Positions 25,809 to 34,564 of a stretch of 64,000 nt of DNA are shown here, one piece after another (positions within the stretch are counted from its first letter, which is position 1; each line of letters starts with the position of its first letter). The notes under the pieces are model-generated. The model was not told the origin of the DNA, did no database searches, and saw only the letters and a list, made by a program, of their open reading frames with translations. The translations under genes and the position numbers were made by a program. Source of the DNA: Pyxidicoccus caerfyrddinensis (GTDB lineage: Bacteria > Myxococcota > Myxococcia > Myxococcales > Myxococcaceae); assembly GCF_010894405.1 (NCBI RefSeq), contig NZ_JAAIYA010000021.1, positions 124,001-188,000 on the forward strand. The letters are read 5' to 3'.

Positions 25809-27980
25809 TCACGGATTCGGGATGACCTTGAGGACTCCCTCGGGCCTGGGCGGATTCTCCGCGAAGAAGAAGGGCGCGGCGGCCTCGTCCCGGGCCGGAT
25901 GCTCCCGCCTCCACGCCTGCTGGGACGCGTCCCACTTCTCGACGAGGTCCAGCAACGCCTCCAGGCGCCCCCGGGCCTCCGCGCACCAGCGCGCGTCCTT
26001 GCGCCGGTACCACGGCTCGTGCCCGGGGGTCTGCGCCTCCAGCTGGGCCGCGAAGAGCGCGTCGAAGCGCTTGAGCAGGGCCTGCTTCCAGAGGTCCTTC
26101 GGGAACAGCCCGCGGACCTCGAGGAGCTGGCGCTCCAGCTCGGACATCAGCACGTGCATGCGGACCCAGCGGTGCTCGAGGAAGTGGACGCTGTCGAGGG
26201 TGTCGTAGCGCGTGAGCAGCTCCCGCGCCGCGCAGCGGCCCTTGGCCTGGATGTGCTCGATGACCGCGGGCTCCATGTCCAGGTTGAGGCCGCCCTCGTT
26301 CGAGTCCATGAAGAGCTGGAGGATGCGCTCGCGGTAGCCGGGCATCCCCGCCTGCGCGTTGTCGCGGTAGCTCTGCGCCGTCTCGAACACGGCGCGCAGG
26401 AAGCCGAGCACGTCGTGGATGGCCGTGCGCTGCGGCCGCGCCTGGTCGAAGTCCCTCGGGTGCGGCAGGAGGACGGAGTCCCTCGGGTCCTTCTCGCCCT
26501 GGTGTCCCTCGCGCTGCTCCAGGACGCGCGTCAATGGCGAGTCGTAGAGGGTGATGCCGAACGTCGGATGCTGGGGCACCCAGGCGTCGAAGACGTGGAT
26601 GGGGAAGTTGCTGGTGATGCCCCCGTCGCTCAGCCAGTGCTCCTCCACGTCCTTCGTCAGGTCGAGCGTCTGCGGCTTGCCGTCACTCCCCTTGCGGTAC
26701 TTCTCCGTCTTCACCGAGTAGAGCCGCACCGCGCTCAGCAGCACCGGGAAGCTGAGGCTCAGCCGCGTGGCCACCACCAGGGGCATGTCCTCGCCCATGG
26801 GGAAGCGCAGGAACTCCTCCGCGTCCTCGTCGCGGATGCGCACGGAGCGGGTGGGCCGGTTCTGCTGGCCCCACGTCACCAGCGCTTCGAGGACCGGCGC
26901 CGGGAAGAGGCGGGCGAGGTCGCTCCTCCGGAAGAAGAACGAGCGCGTGCTGCGCGTCATCGGCAGCGTGTAGGGCTGACCGAGCGTGAGGTTGCTCGTC
27001 ACCAGCTTGAAGTGGATGCCGCCGCCCTTCCGCAATTCCCGCACGGTGATGGGCGCGTCCAGCGGGCCGCGACCCGCCAGCTCGTTGAGGCGCACGTGCA
27101 GCCAGTCCGTCAGCGCCAGCCCCGAGTCCTTCGCCAGCGGCGCACCGGCGCCGTCACTGCCGGGACAGATGCCAAACTTCTGCGTGTCCTTCTGGTTCAG
27201 CCGGCCGACGACGCGCAGCAGGGTGAGCACGCTCGCGAGCAGTCCGCCCAGCACGGTGCTGACGCCGCTGATGCCCAGAGCCAGGAGCACGACGAGGCTC
27301 CCGAACACGCGGGGCACACCTTCGCCCGTCATCCACCACGCGAGGGCCCAGAGGACACTGCCGCTGACGAGCACCGCCGCGAGGACGAGGCCCAGCACGC
27401 CCCCGAGGACGTAGGAGCCGGGGACGGACTTCAGGCAGACGCCGTTGACCCGCGCCACCTGCCACAGCCGGTGGACCTGTCGCGCGGCCCAGCTGGGAGG
27501 GGGCGGCGGCTGCGCGGGCGGCTGCGCTCCTGCGCCGGTCTGGCTGCGCTCACGCTCCTGCTTCTCGCGCGCCCGCTTGCGCTCCTTCGCGTTGCCCTCC
27601 TGCCAGGCCAGCACGGACCTGTAGAGCGGACGGCAGGCGTCGGTGGGCTTGAAGAGGTCTCTCACGAAGCCCGGCCGCGTCAGCTCGTCGTTCATCTCCG
27701 CGAGCCGGATGAAGCCGTGGGACTTCGCTCCCCTGGACGAGACGGTCTGCCGGCCGTACTCCGCGGCGGCGGCGGCCGCGGCGGCGATGGCTCCCGCGGA
27801 GGCGCCGCCAATCGAGTGGAAGCGGTACTTCCCCGCGAGCTCGAGGATGGCGGGCGGGTAGACGACGCCGCTCGTCACGCCTCCCTTCATGATGAGGTCG
27901 CACGCCTGGCCCGGCCTGTCGTTCAGGTGCTCACGCTCCACCGTCGGGGGACAGGCCTCGCCGCTGCCGCTCTCTTGCAT
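25809..27980 (-). CDS. Patatin-like phospholipase with membrane segments
   Basis: The 723-residue patatin-fold lipid acyl hydrolase has a glycine-rich oxyanion segment (IMKGGVTSGVVYP, ~residues 30-42), the nucleophile elbow G-A-S61-A-G (SIGGASAGAIAAAAA) and the dyad aspartate in LSDGGITSNFPIHVFD (~residue 450). An insert of about 230 residues separates the two halves. It holds a charged stretch, a proline run and two or three membrane helices (VLGGVLGLVLAAVLVSGSVLWAL; VFGSLVVLLALGISGVSTVL). It is therefore a membrane-anchored lipase. ATG 27980 follows GAGGCAAACG. Substrate is unknown; patatins act on phospholipids or other acyl esters. Confidence 0.88.
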   Translation of the reverse strand: MQESGSGEACPPTVEREHLNDRPGQACDLIMKGGVTSGVVYPPAILELAGKYRFHSIGGASAGAIAAAAAAAAEYGRQTVSSRGAKSHGFIRLAEMNDELTRPGFVRDLFKPTDACRPLYRSVLAWQEGNAKERKRAREKQERERSQTGAGAQPPAQPPPPPSWAARQVHRLWQVARVNGVCLKSVPGSYVLGGVLGLVLAAVLVSGSVLWALAWWMTGEGVPRVFGSLVVLLALGISGVSTVLGGLLASVLTLLRVVGRLNQKDTQKFGICPGSDGAGAPLAKDSGLALTDWLHVRLNELAGRGPLDAPITVRELRKGGGIHFKLVTSNLTLGQPYTLPMTRSTRSFFFRRSDLARLFPAPVLEALVTWGQQNRPTRSVRIRDEDAEEFLRFPMGEDMPLVVATRLSLSFPVLLSAVRLYSVKTEKYRKGSDGKPQTLDLTKDVEEHWLSDGGITSNFPIHVFDAWVPQHPTFGITLYDSPLTRVLEQREGHQGEKDPRDSVLLPHPRDFDQARPQRTAIHDVLGFLRAVFETAQSYRDNAQAGMPGYRERILQLFMDSNEGGLNLDMEPAVIEHIQAKGRCAARELLTRYDTLDSVHFLEHRWVRMHVLMSELERQLLEVRGLFPKDLWKQALLKRFDALFAAQLEAQTPGHEPWYRRKDARWCAEARGRLEALLDLVEKWDASQQAWRREHPARDEAAAPFFFAENPPRPEGVLKVIPNP

Positions 27981-28301
27981 CGTTTGCCTCGCTCGCCTCG
28001 GCCCTGGGGACCGGGGCGGTATCAGGCGGAGGAAAGCAGAACGGCGTGCACGGAGCGGGAACAGATGGGGCGCTGGTCACGCAGACGACGCACAGGAGCG
28101 TGCCCCGGCCGGCGGGCACCACCGGCCTGCCAGCCCGAAGTCTCAGGGCCCCCGAGCCATGGGGATGATGCATCCGCCGGCTTCCGTCGGCCCGGTTCCA
28201 GGGTCGCCACGGCCACTTGCCCGATGAACCTTCCTCGCCGTGCTCTCGAAGATTCAGGTGTCACTCCATTGCGGGGGTGACACCGAAGAGGGGGAACAGC
28301 C
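27981..28301. other. Divergent intergenic region with a near-perfect inverted repeat
   Basis: The 321 bases separate the patatin gene from the divergent gene at 28302. The only clear structure is the inverted repeat at 28257-28284 (separate entry). ORFs crossing it have no coding character. It should contain both promoters. Confidence 0.5.
28257..28284 (+). promoter_or_regulatory. GGTGTCAC...GTGACACC inverted repeat
   Basis: Arms 28257-28267 (GGTGTCACTCC) and 28274-28284 (GGGGTGACACC) form an 11-bp inverted repeat with one G-T mismatch and a six-base loop. It ends 17 bases before the ATG at 28302, so it could be an operator or an mRNA hairpin just before the ribosome site. Confidence 0.5.
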
Positions 28302-30044
28302 ATGGGAAGCACCATCACTGGACCGCAGGTCTCGTCATTCACGTCGGGGGACGTGACCCGGCGCGCGGCGGAGGAAGCCGCCCGGCGCGCAGCGGAGGAA
28401 GCAGCTCGACGTGCTGCCGAGGAAGCCGTCCGGCGTGCCGCGGAGGAAGCCGCTCGGAAGACGGGCCAGCCCCAGGACGCCTTCACCTCGCGACGGCCGC
28501 TGTCCCGAGCGCCCGACCTGGGCTCGGAGCCCGCCGCCACCACGCTGCGCTCGGAGAACACCCGCGACTCGCAGGCCAACTGCCTGGACCTGGTGGGAGA
28601 CCAGCTCGCGGCCGACCCCCGGCTGCTCGCCGAGGGCGAGGTGGTCTTCCTGCGCGACACCCGGTCCGGCGCCGAGGGCGACTCCGGCCATGTCGTCATC
28701 CGCAAGGGAGACCAGCTGTGGGACCCCGCCACCGGCCAGTGGTCCTCCGTGGGCGACTTCCTCCAGCAGAACCGCCATTACCAGGTCGCCGGCACCGCCT
28801 CCGGGCAGGCCGTCCACGACATCCTCTCCGCGCCGCCGGGCCCCGAGCGGGACGCCGCCATCGCGCGCTCGAACATCGACCCGGCGCTGGTCTCCATGTC
28901 CGTGGCGGACGGCTTCAGCGGAGACCGCGCCCGGTCCGCCATCCGGACGGCCGCGCGCGACAACGCGGTCATTCCCCAGGGCGCGAACATCGCCGAGGCC
29001 AACGCCCTCCGCGAGGAAGCCGCCACTGCCGCCCTCGCGAAGTATGACGCCTACCTCGCGACCCAGCCGGCGGACCTCCCGTCCGACGAGCGCGCGCGCC
29101 GCGCCGCCGTCCTCACCCGCGCCGACCTCATCTCGGAGCGCGCCATGGCGGGCGTGACGGACTTCTCCCGCAACGAGTACCTCATCCTCTTCGAGGCCGT
29201 GGAGCTGCGCACGGGCGTCCCCGCCGAAATCCTCAAGGCCTACACCTTCGGCGAGTCCCAGGCGCGCTACTACCAGGACCCCTACCCGCGTCAGTTCCTG
29301 GAGCCGGAGGACCAGTTCCGGAACATGAACGGAGACGGCTACCCGCAGCTGTGGACCCAGGTCCAGGGCAAGAACGGCTGGCCCACCATCCAGGTCAACG
29401 GCCAGCAGGTGCCCGTCAACATCGGCTGGGACGCGGGCGTCAAGCAGGGAGACCGCACCACGGGCGACACGCTGGGGCTGGGAATCACGCAGCTCACCTT
29501 CCCCACGGTCACCATCGCCGCGGCCGTGGAGGTCTACCAGAACGGCGAGCGCATCCAGGGCACGGCCGCGGACCCCTTCCCGACGGACGCCAACCTCACG
29601 CTGCAGATGCCGGACATCGACATCGCCCGCGCGGTGCAGGACCCGTATTACAACCTGATGGTCTTCGCGAACCTCACGCTCTACAAGGCGCAGCAGGTCT
29701 ACCCGAATGCCATGCCGTCGGCGGAGGACGCCGCGCGGGGCGTGGGCACGCAGCAGACACCCTTCGGCCCCATGCTGACCTCGTGGCCCGGGCTGGAAGC
29801 CGCCCAGCCCGACTGGGCGCTGCTGGTGGCCTTCAACAAGGGCTGGACGGAGGACCAGTCCCGCGCGTTCAACAACGGCACCAAGACGGCCGCCCAGATC
29901 TACCGGGAGATTGCCGACAACTTCCTCACGCTCATCAACAACCCCGGCAACACCAACGGACTGATTGCTCCCGTGCGAGCGGACCAGCCGCCCCGGGACC
30001 ACTCGTTCATCTCCCAGTCCCCGGACCTCTACTCCGCGGGCTGA
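28302..30044 (+). CDS. Repeat-headed protein with papain-like and lysozyme-like signatures
   Basis: The 580-residue protein is of unrecognised family. Residues 20-52 are four octapeptide repeats (RRAAEEAA type), a charged helix. Residues ~85-150 contain QANC94LDLV, SGH130VVIRKG and WD141PATGQW, an order and spacing compatible with a papain-like Cys-His-Asp triad. Residues ~300-400 contain AEILKAYTFGE318SQARYYQ and later TLGLGITQLTFP, which resembles the catalytic glutamate and the GLxQ-type motif of lytic transglycosylases. No signal peptide is visible; the N-terminus STITGPQVSSF may be another export signal. Both catalytic readings are inference. A hairpin terminator follows. Start ATG 28302 has a GGGGGA ribosome site. 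Confidence 0.7.
   Translation: MGSTITGPQVSSFTSGDVTRRAAEEAARRAAEEAARRAAEEAVRRAAEEAARKTGQPQDAFTSRRPLSRAPDLGSEPAATTLRSENTRDSQANCLDLVGDQLAADPRLLAEGEVVFLRDTRSGAEGDSGHVVIRKGDQLWDPATGQWSSVGDFLQQNRHYQVAGTASGQAVHDILSAPPGPERDAAIARSNIDPALVSMSVADGFSGDRARSAIRTAARDNAVIPQGANIAEANALREEAATAALAKYDAYLATQPADLPSDERARRAAVLTRADLISERAMAGVTDFSRNEYLILFEAVELRTGVPAEILKAYTFGESQARYYQDPYPRQFLEPEDQFRNMNGDGYPQLWTQVQGKNGWPTIQVNGQQVPVNIGWDAGVKQGDRTTGDTLGLGITQLTFPTVTIAAAVEVYQNGERIQGTAADPFPTDANLTLQMPDIDIARAVQDPYYNLMVFANLTLYKAQQVYPNAMPSAEDAARGVGTQQTPFGPMLTSWPGLEAAQPDWALLVAFNKGWTEDQSRAFNNGTKTAAQIYREIADNFLTLINNPGNTNGLIAPVRADQPPRDHSFISQSPDLYSAG
28359..28454 (+). repeat. Four 24-bp tandem repeats
   Basis: Four degenerate 24-bp units encode the octapeptide RRAAEEA(A/V) at residues 20-51 of the protein starting at 28302. 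The bases vary mostly at third positions, so the repeat is conserved at protein level and is probably an old duplication. Confidence 0.75.
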
Positions 30045-30053
30045 GACAGGGGC

Positions 30054-30078
30054 GCCGGGCGCCCACGCGGCGCCCGGC
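30054..30078 (+). terminator. Hairpin terminator after the repeat-headed gene
   Basis: GCCGGGCGCC (30054-30063) and GGCGCCCGGC (30069-30078) form a perfect 10-bp stem with a five-base loop, starting ten bases after the stop at 30044. There is no U tract, which is common in high-GC genomes. Confidence 0.6.
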
Positions 30079-30207
30079 CGGGCCCCTCCCCCCCGCCAGA
30101 ACCCCGCGAAATCCCTGGGAGCAGGGCAACCGACACCCGCTCCCCTGCCCGCCCGGGCAGGTCGTTGGGCCACCGCCACGCGTTGCGCTATACCGGGCGC
30201 CTCCCCT

Positions 30208-30735
30208 ATGGCCGCCGACTCCAGCGCACCCTCCAGTCCCGCGGATGCCACTCCGCCCGACAGCTCCGTGCCCTCTCCGGAGCTGCAGCGGCTGTGGTTC
30301 GCGCTCGAGCGCCGCGCCTGGTCCTACCTCACCATCGTCCCCGCCCAACCCGGAGGGCCCGCGCTCGAAGCCGCCACCGCCATCCTCGAGGCCGGCGCGC
30401 CCTACGCGTACTCGCAGAAAATCCACCTCCAGGACGCCACCGGCATCACCCCCGGAGACGCCACGCGCCTCGTCGTGCAGCTGCGCGAGCGCATCGCCCA
30501 GGGTGAGCGCGTCGTCGTCGTCCTCGACTCCCTCCTCACGCACCCCGCCAGCCTGCCCCTGGCCCTCGCCTCCGACGGCGTCCTGCTCTGCGTCGGGCTC
30601 GGCGACACGGAGTTCAGCGCCGCCCGCAAGACGATGGAGTACGTGGGCGCCGAGCGCTTCGTGGGCAGCGTCATCTTCCCCAAGGCCAAGAAGAAGAAGG
30701 CCAAGGCCGCGCAGGACAAGAAGAAGAAGCCATGA
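30208..30735 (+). CDS. BY-kinase/ParA-fold-like protein lacking the Walker A loop
   Basis: The 175-residue protein is the first gene of the second eps block; its stop overlaps epsD as ATGA. The order of strands looks like a CpsD/CapB-type NTPase: AWSYLTIVPAQPGGPALEAA where a P-loop would sit, then GERVVVVLDSLLTHPASLPLALASDGVLLCVGLGDT (Walker B-like Asp107 and the following strand), and ERFVGSVIF near the end. The expected GxxxxGKT/S is absent, so ATP binding is unlikely. The tail is lysine-rich (KKKKAKAAQDKKKKP) and has no tyrosine cluster. It may be a scaffold partner of kinase-less EpsV. ATG 30208 is chosen; the frame runs further upstream without coding character. Confidence 0.75.
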   Translation: MAADSSAPSSPADATPPDSSVPSPELQRLWFALERRAWSYLTIVPAQPGGPALEAATAILEAGAPYAYSQKIHLQDATGITPGDATRLVVQLRERIAQGERVVVVLDSLLTHPASLPLALASDGVLLCVGLGDTEFSAARKTMEYVGAERFVGSVIFPKAKKKKAKAAQDKKKKP

Positions 30736-31748
30736 CCGCCGCCGCCTCCACACCCCGCCTCAGCGTCGTCATCGCCACCTACAACCGGCTGCCGCTCATC
30801 ACGCGCCTGTTGTGGCAGCTCGCCGGGCAGACGCTCCCGCCCGAGCAGTTCGAAGTCGTGGTCGTGGACGACGGCTCGAAGGAGCCCGTGCGCGAGCCGC
30901 TGCTCGCCCAGAAGCTCCCGTACCCCCTGCGTGTGGAGGTGCAGCAGAACGCCGGCGCCGCCGCCGCGCGCCACCGGGGCGTGATTGCCTCGCGCGGCGA
31001 AGTCGTCCTCGTCACCGATGACGACATGCAGGTGGCCCCGGACTTCCTGGAGCGGCACCTGGCGCACCACCCGCCCGGCTCGCGCCACGTGGTGCTCGGC
31101 CGCATCCGCCCGGACCCGTCCATTGGCGACATGCCGCTGTTCGAGCGCTGGTACGCGTACCTCAACGGCCGCATGGCCGACGAATTGTCCGCTCCCGGCG
31201 CGCGCGCCCGGGGCACCAACCTGTACACCGGCAACGTGTCCTTCCCCCGCGCCGACTACGTGGGCGTGGGCGGCTTCGACAAGTCCCTGGGTCAGTCCGA
31301 GGACGTGGAGCTCGGCGTCCGCCTGGAGAAGGCCGGCTGCACCTTCGTCTTCGCCCGCGACGCGTACGTGCTGCACGGCAGCGACCACGTGTCCTTCGAG
31401 CGCTGGCTCAAGCGCGCCAACCGCTACGGCATGTTCGACACGCAGGTGGCGCGCAAGCACCCGGACGTGCGCGGCCTCAATCCGTGGCGGCTGCTCTTCG
31501 AGACCAACCCGCTGGCCCGCCCGCTGCTCGCCGCCACCATCGTCGCCCCCGAGGCCACGCGCGTGCTGACGAACACGGTGATGAACGTGGCGAAGACAGC
31601 GGACAAGCTGGGGCTGGAGAAGGCCGCCTTCGCCGGCACCTCCGTGGTGTACGGCATGGAGTACCTGCGCGGCGCCCGCAACGAGGCCGGCGGATGGACG
31701 GGCATCGCCCGCGAGGTCGCCCGCTACCTGCAGGGGCGAAAGGACTGA
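30732..31748 (+). CDS. epsD: EpsD, family 2 glycosyltransferase
   Basis: This 338-residue cytoplasmic GT-A transferase shows LSVVIATYNRLPLITRLLWQL, VVVVDDGSKEPV, the metal-binding VLVTDDDMQVAP, the acceptor-site NVSFPRADYVGVGGFDKSL and SEDVELGVRLEKAG. There is no clear membrane helix; a hydrophobic C-terminal portion may sit on the membrane. It is expected to add a sugar to the lipid-linked EPS unit. It overlaps the preceding gene by four bases and abuts epsC, so 30208-35364 is one tightly packed operon. Confidence 0.9.
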   Translation: MTAAASTPRLSVVIATYNRLPLITRLLWQLAGQTLPPEQFEVVVVDDGSKEPVREPLLAQKLPYPLRVEVQQNAGAAAARHRGVIASRGEVVLVTDDDMQVAPDFLERHLAHHPPGSRHVVLGRIRPDPSIGDMPLFERWYAYLNGRMADELSAPGARARGTNLYTGNVSFPRADYVGVGGFDKSLGQSEDVELGVRLEKAGCTFVFARDAYVLHGSDHVSFERWLKRANRYGMFDTQVARKHPDVRGLNPWRLLFETNPLARPLLAATIVAPEATRVLTNTVMNVAKTADKLGLEKAAFAGTSVVYGMEYLRGARNEAGGWTGIAREVARYLQGRKD

Positions 31749-31757
31749 GTGGGCACC

Positions 31758-32312
31758 ATGAAGCTCAAGACTTCGATGATTGGCTCGCTCGTCACGGACG
31801 CGCTGGAGCTGGCGAAGGCCGCCAACGGCACCACGGACGCGAAGTCCATCGCCAAGGTGGTGCTGACCAGCGACTCGTACCGGATTACGGCGCTCAACCG
31901 CGCTCGCGAGGCGGCGCTCGCGTTCCGGATTCCCCTGGTCAACCACGTGCTGCGCGTGACGCAGACGGCGGTGATGGGGATTGAAATCGGCAAGGACGTC
32001 ACGCTCGGCAGCGGCGTGTACTTCGTGCACAGCCTGGGCGTCGTCATCGGCGGCGACTCGAGGATTGGCGACCGCGTGCGCTTCTACGGCAACAACACCG
32101 TGGGCACCGCCAAGGACAACGGCTACCCCGTCATCGAGGATGACGTGTGGATTGGCGCCGGGGCGCGCATCCTCGGGCCGGTGCGCATCGGCGCGCGCTC
32201 GCGGATTGGCGCGAATGCGGTGGTGCTCCAGGACGTTCCTCCCGACAGCGTGGCCGTGGGCATTCCCGCCCGCATCTTCCCGCGCAAGGACCAGGACGAC
32301 GTCGCGCTCTGA
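31758..32312 (+). CDS. epsC: EpsC, serine acetyltransferase-like hexapeptide acyltransferase
   Basis: This ~184-residue acetyltransferase of the CysE/left-handed beta-helix type has a helical N-terminal half. Hexapeptide turns follow: VTLGSGVYFVHSLGVVIGGDSRIGDRV, then VIEDDVWIGAGARILGPVRIGARSRIGANAVV and the loop NTVGTAKDNGYP. The catalytic histidine is in FVHSLG. Within an EPS operon it more likely acetylates sugars than serine. I prefer ATG 31758 after GAGTGGG; GTG 31749, right at the epsD stop, is also in frame. Confidence 0.88.
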   Translation: MKLKTSMIGSLVTDALELAKAANGTTDAKSIAKVVLTSDSYRITALNRAREAALAFRIPLVNHVLRVTQTAVMGIEIGKDVTLGSGVYFVHSLGVVIGGDSRIGDRVRFYGNNTVGTAKDNGYPVIEDDVWIGAGARILGPVRIGARSRIGANAVVLQDVPPDSVAVGIPARIFPRKDQDDVAL

Positions 32313-32347
32313 GGCGCCGCTGCCGTGCATCCGGGGGAACGAGGCTC

Positions 32348-34564
32348 ATGGAGGTTGATGTGAAGCGTGCGCGGATGAAGGCTGGCGCGGCCGTGCTGTC
32401 GTGCGCCCTGCTCGCGGGCGGGACGGTGGCGGTGGCTCGCGCCACAATGGGCACGGACGCGGAGGGCACGGGTGGCTCGGGCGCGGAGGCGCAGGCTCCA
32501 GCGACGGACACCGCTCCGAGCGCGCCGGCGGCCCCGGCGGCCCCGTCCACCGCGCCCGTCATGGTCTACGACGGCGGCCTGTCCGCCGGTTGGAATGACA
32601 TCGGCTGGTCGCCTCGCGAGCTGCCCAAGGGCGCTCCGGCGCGCATGCGCCTGTTCAACTACGGCGGGTGGATTCTCTACCGGCCGAAGCTGGAGGGGGC
32701 CTTCGGCGCGCTCGCGTTCCGCTTCAGCGCCCCGGAGGCCTACGGCGAGTTCCTGGAGGCGCGTCTCGACGGCCCCGGCGCCATCACCTTCCCGCGCATC
32801 CCGGTGACTCCCGAGCTCAAGGTCAAGAAGGACGGCGAGTGGACGGAGGTCGTCATCCCCATGGACCTGCTCAACCCGCGCGGCGAGGCGTTCGACCGCG
32901 TGGTGCTGCGCGCGTCCAAGGACGTGGGCCGCGACTGGGTGCTCTTCGACAAGGTGGCGCTCGTCCCGCTGCCGCCGGAGGTCGCCGCCGCGCTCGCCGC
33001 GGGAGGCGGCAAGGCCGGCAAGGGCAACGGCCGCGAGGCGCGCATGTCCATCGACTGCACCGCGCCGAGCCACCGCATCAGCCCGCTCATCTACGGCATC
33101 GCCTTCGACGGCCTGCACGAGAAGCAGGACACGCACCAGTTCCGCATGGGCGCCAGCGCGCGCCGCTGGGGCGGCAACCCCACGTCCCGCTACAACTGGA
33201 AGCTGGGCGGCGCGTGGAACACGGCCAACGACTGGTACTACGAGAACGTCGACATCGGCGTCTCCTCCGACGACTTCCTGGAGACGAACCGCAAGCGCGG
33301 CATCCAGTCCGCGCTCACCGTGCCCATGCTGGGCTGGGTGGCCAAGGACACGAAGTCCGCCGGCTTCCCCGTGTCCCGCTTCGGCGCGCAGCAACGCGAT
33401 GACAACGGCAACGGCAATGGCACCAGCCGAGACGGCACCCCGCTGAAGCCCGGCGAGCCCTCGCTCACCAGCGTGGAGGCCCCGCCCGAGTTCATCGCCG
33501 AGTGGATTGCGTCCATCCGCGAGAAGGACAAGTCCCGCGGCCAGCGCGGCGTCCAGATGTACATCCTGGACAACGAGCCGATGCTCTGGAACTCCACGCA
33601 CCGCGACGTGTTCCCCGAGCCGCTCGGCTACGACGAATTGCTCAAGCGGACGATTGCGTATGGCACCGCGGTCCGGAAGGCGGACCCCGAGGGTGTCATC
33701 GCCGGCCCGGCCGAGTGGGGCTGGACGAACTACCTCTGGTCCGCGGCCGACTTCGCGCCGGGGAAGATGAACCATTCGGACCGGCTCGCGCACGGCAACG
33801 AGCCGCTGCTGCCCTGGTACCTGCGGCAGTTGCGCGAGCACGAGAAGAAGACGGGCACGCGCATCCTCGACGTGGTGGACCTGCACTTCTACCCGCAGAC
33901 CAACGTGGGCGTGGGGCTGGACGGCAACACGGACAAGGAGACCAACGCGCGGCGCATCCGCAGCGTGCGCGGCCTGTGGGACCCGACCTACAAGGACGAG
34001 TCCTGGATTGGCGAGCCCGTCCGCCTCATCCCCCGGATGAAGGAGTGGATTGCGGAGAACTACCCCGGCCGGGGCATCTCCATCGGCGAGTACAACTTCG
34101 GCGCCTTCAAGCACATGAGCGGCGGCCTGGCACAGGCCGAGGCCCTGGGCCGCTTCGCGCAGGAGAACATCCTCTCCGCCTTCTTCTGGCAGTACCCGCC
34201 CGACGCCTCGCCGGTGTTCTGGGCGTTCCGCGCGTACCGCGACTTCGACGGCAAGGGTGGCCGCTTCCAGGACAACTGGGTGCCGGCGAAGGCGGCGGAG
34301 GGCACCAGCCTGTTCGTCTCGCGGGACGACTCGGGGAAGAAGCTGGTGGCGGTGGTCCTCAACTTCAACCCCGACGAGGCCGCGCAGGCCCAGATTGAGC
34401 TGAAGGGCTGCGGTACGCTCGACAGCGTGCGCGTGCTGGGTTACTCGGGCGCGCCGGGGGGCTTCGCCGAGCAGACTCCCGGTGCGAAGGCGGAGGGCTC
34501 GCTGACACAGCGGCTGCCGCCCTATTCCATGACGGTGCTCGATTTGACGGTGAAGAAGCCATGA
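32348..34564 (+). CDS. epsB: EpsB, GH44-family endoglucanase-like hydrolase
   Basis: The 738-residue exported glycoside hydrolase has an N-terminal signal (VLSCALLAGGTVAVARA), a low-complexity Ala/Pro linker (~40-70), a jelly-roll-like region (~70-215) and a GH44 catalytic domain. Conserved pieces are MGASARRWGGNPTSRYNW, the acid/base glutamate in YILDNEPMLWNSTHRDV, VVDLHFYPQTN, and the nucleophile in GISIGEYNFGAFKHMSGGLAQA. A small C-terminal beta domain follows. It may trim EPS chains or release misdirected polymer in the periplasm. Start is ATG 32348 with GAGG upstream; the stop overlaps epsA as ATGA. Confidence 0.92.
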   Translation: MEVDVKRARMKAGAAVLSCALLAGGTVAVARATMGTDAEGTGGSGAEAQAPATDTAPSAPAAPAAPSTAPVMVYDGGLSAGWNDIGWSPRELPKGAPARMRLFNYGGWILYRPKLEGAFGALAFRFSAPEAYGEFLEARLDGPGAITFPRIPVTPELKVKKDGEWTEVVIPMDLLNPRGEAFDRVVLRASKDVGRDWVLFDKVALVPLPPEVAAALAAGGGKAGKGNGREARMSIDCTAPSHRISPLIYGIAFDGLHEKQDTHQFRMGASARRWGGNPTSRYNWKLGGAWNTANDWYYENVDIGVSSDDFLETNRKRGIQSALTVPMLGWVAKDTKSAGFPVSRFGAQQRDDNGNGNGTSRDGTPLKPGEPSLTSVEAPPEFIAEWIASIREKDKSRGQRGVQMYILDNEPMLWNSTHRDVFPEPLGYDELLKRTIAYGTAVRKADPEGVIAGPAEWGWTNYLWSAADFAPGKMNHSDRLAHGNEPLLPWYLRQLREHEKKTGTRILDVVDLHFYPQTNVGVGLDGNTDKETNARRIRSVRGLWDPTYKDESWIGEPVRLIPRMKEWIAENYPGRGISIGEYNFGAFKHMSGGLAQAEALGRFAQENILSAFFWQYPPDASPVFWAFRAYRDFDGKGGRFQDNWVPAKAAEGTSLFVSRDDSGKKLVAVVLNFNPDEAAQAQIELKGCGTLDSVRVLGYSGAPGGFAEQTPGAKAEGSLTQRLPPYSMTVLDLTVKKP

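Noticed and set aside
28359-28454. Tandem 24-bp units as a CRISPR-like array
   Set aside because: The units are contiguous, in frame and encode an octapeptide; there are no spacers.
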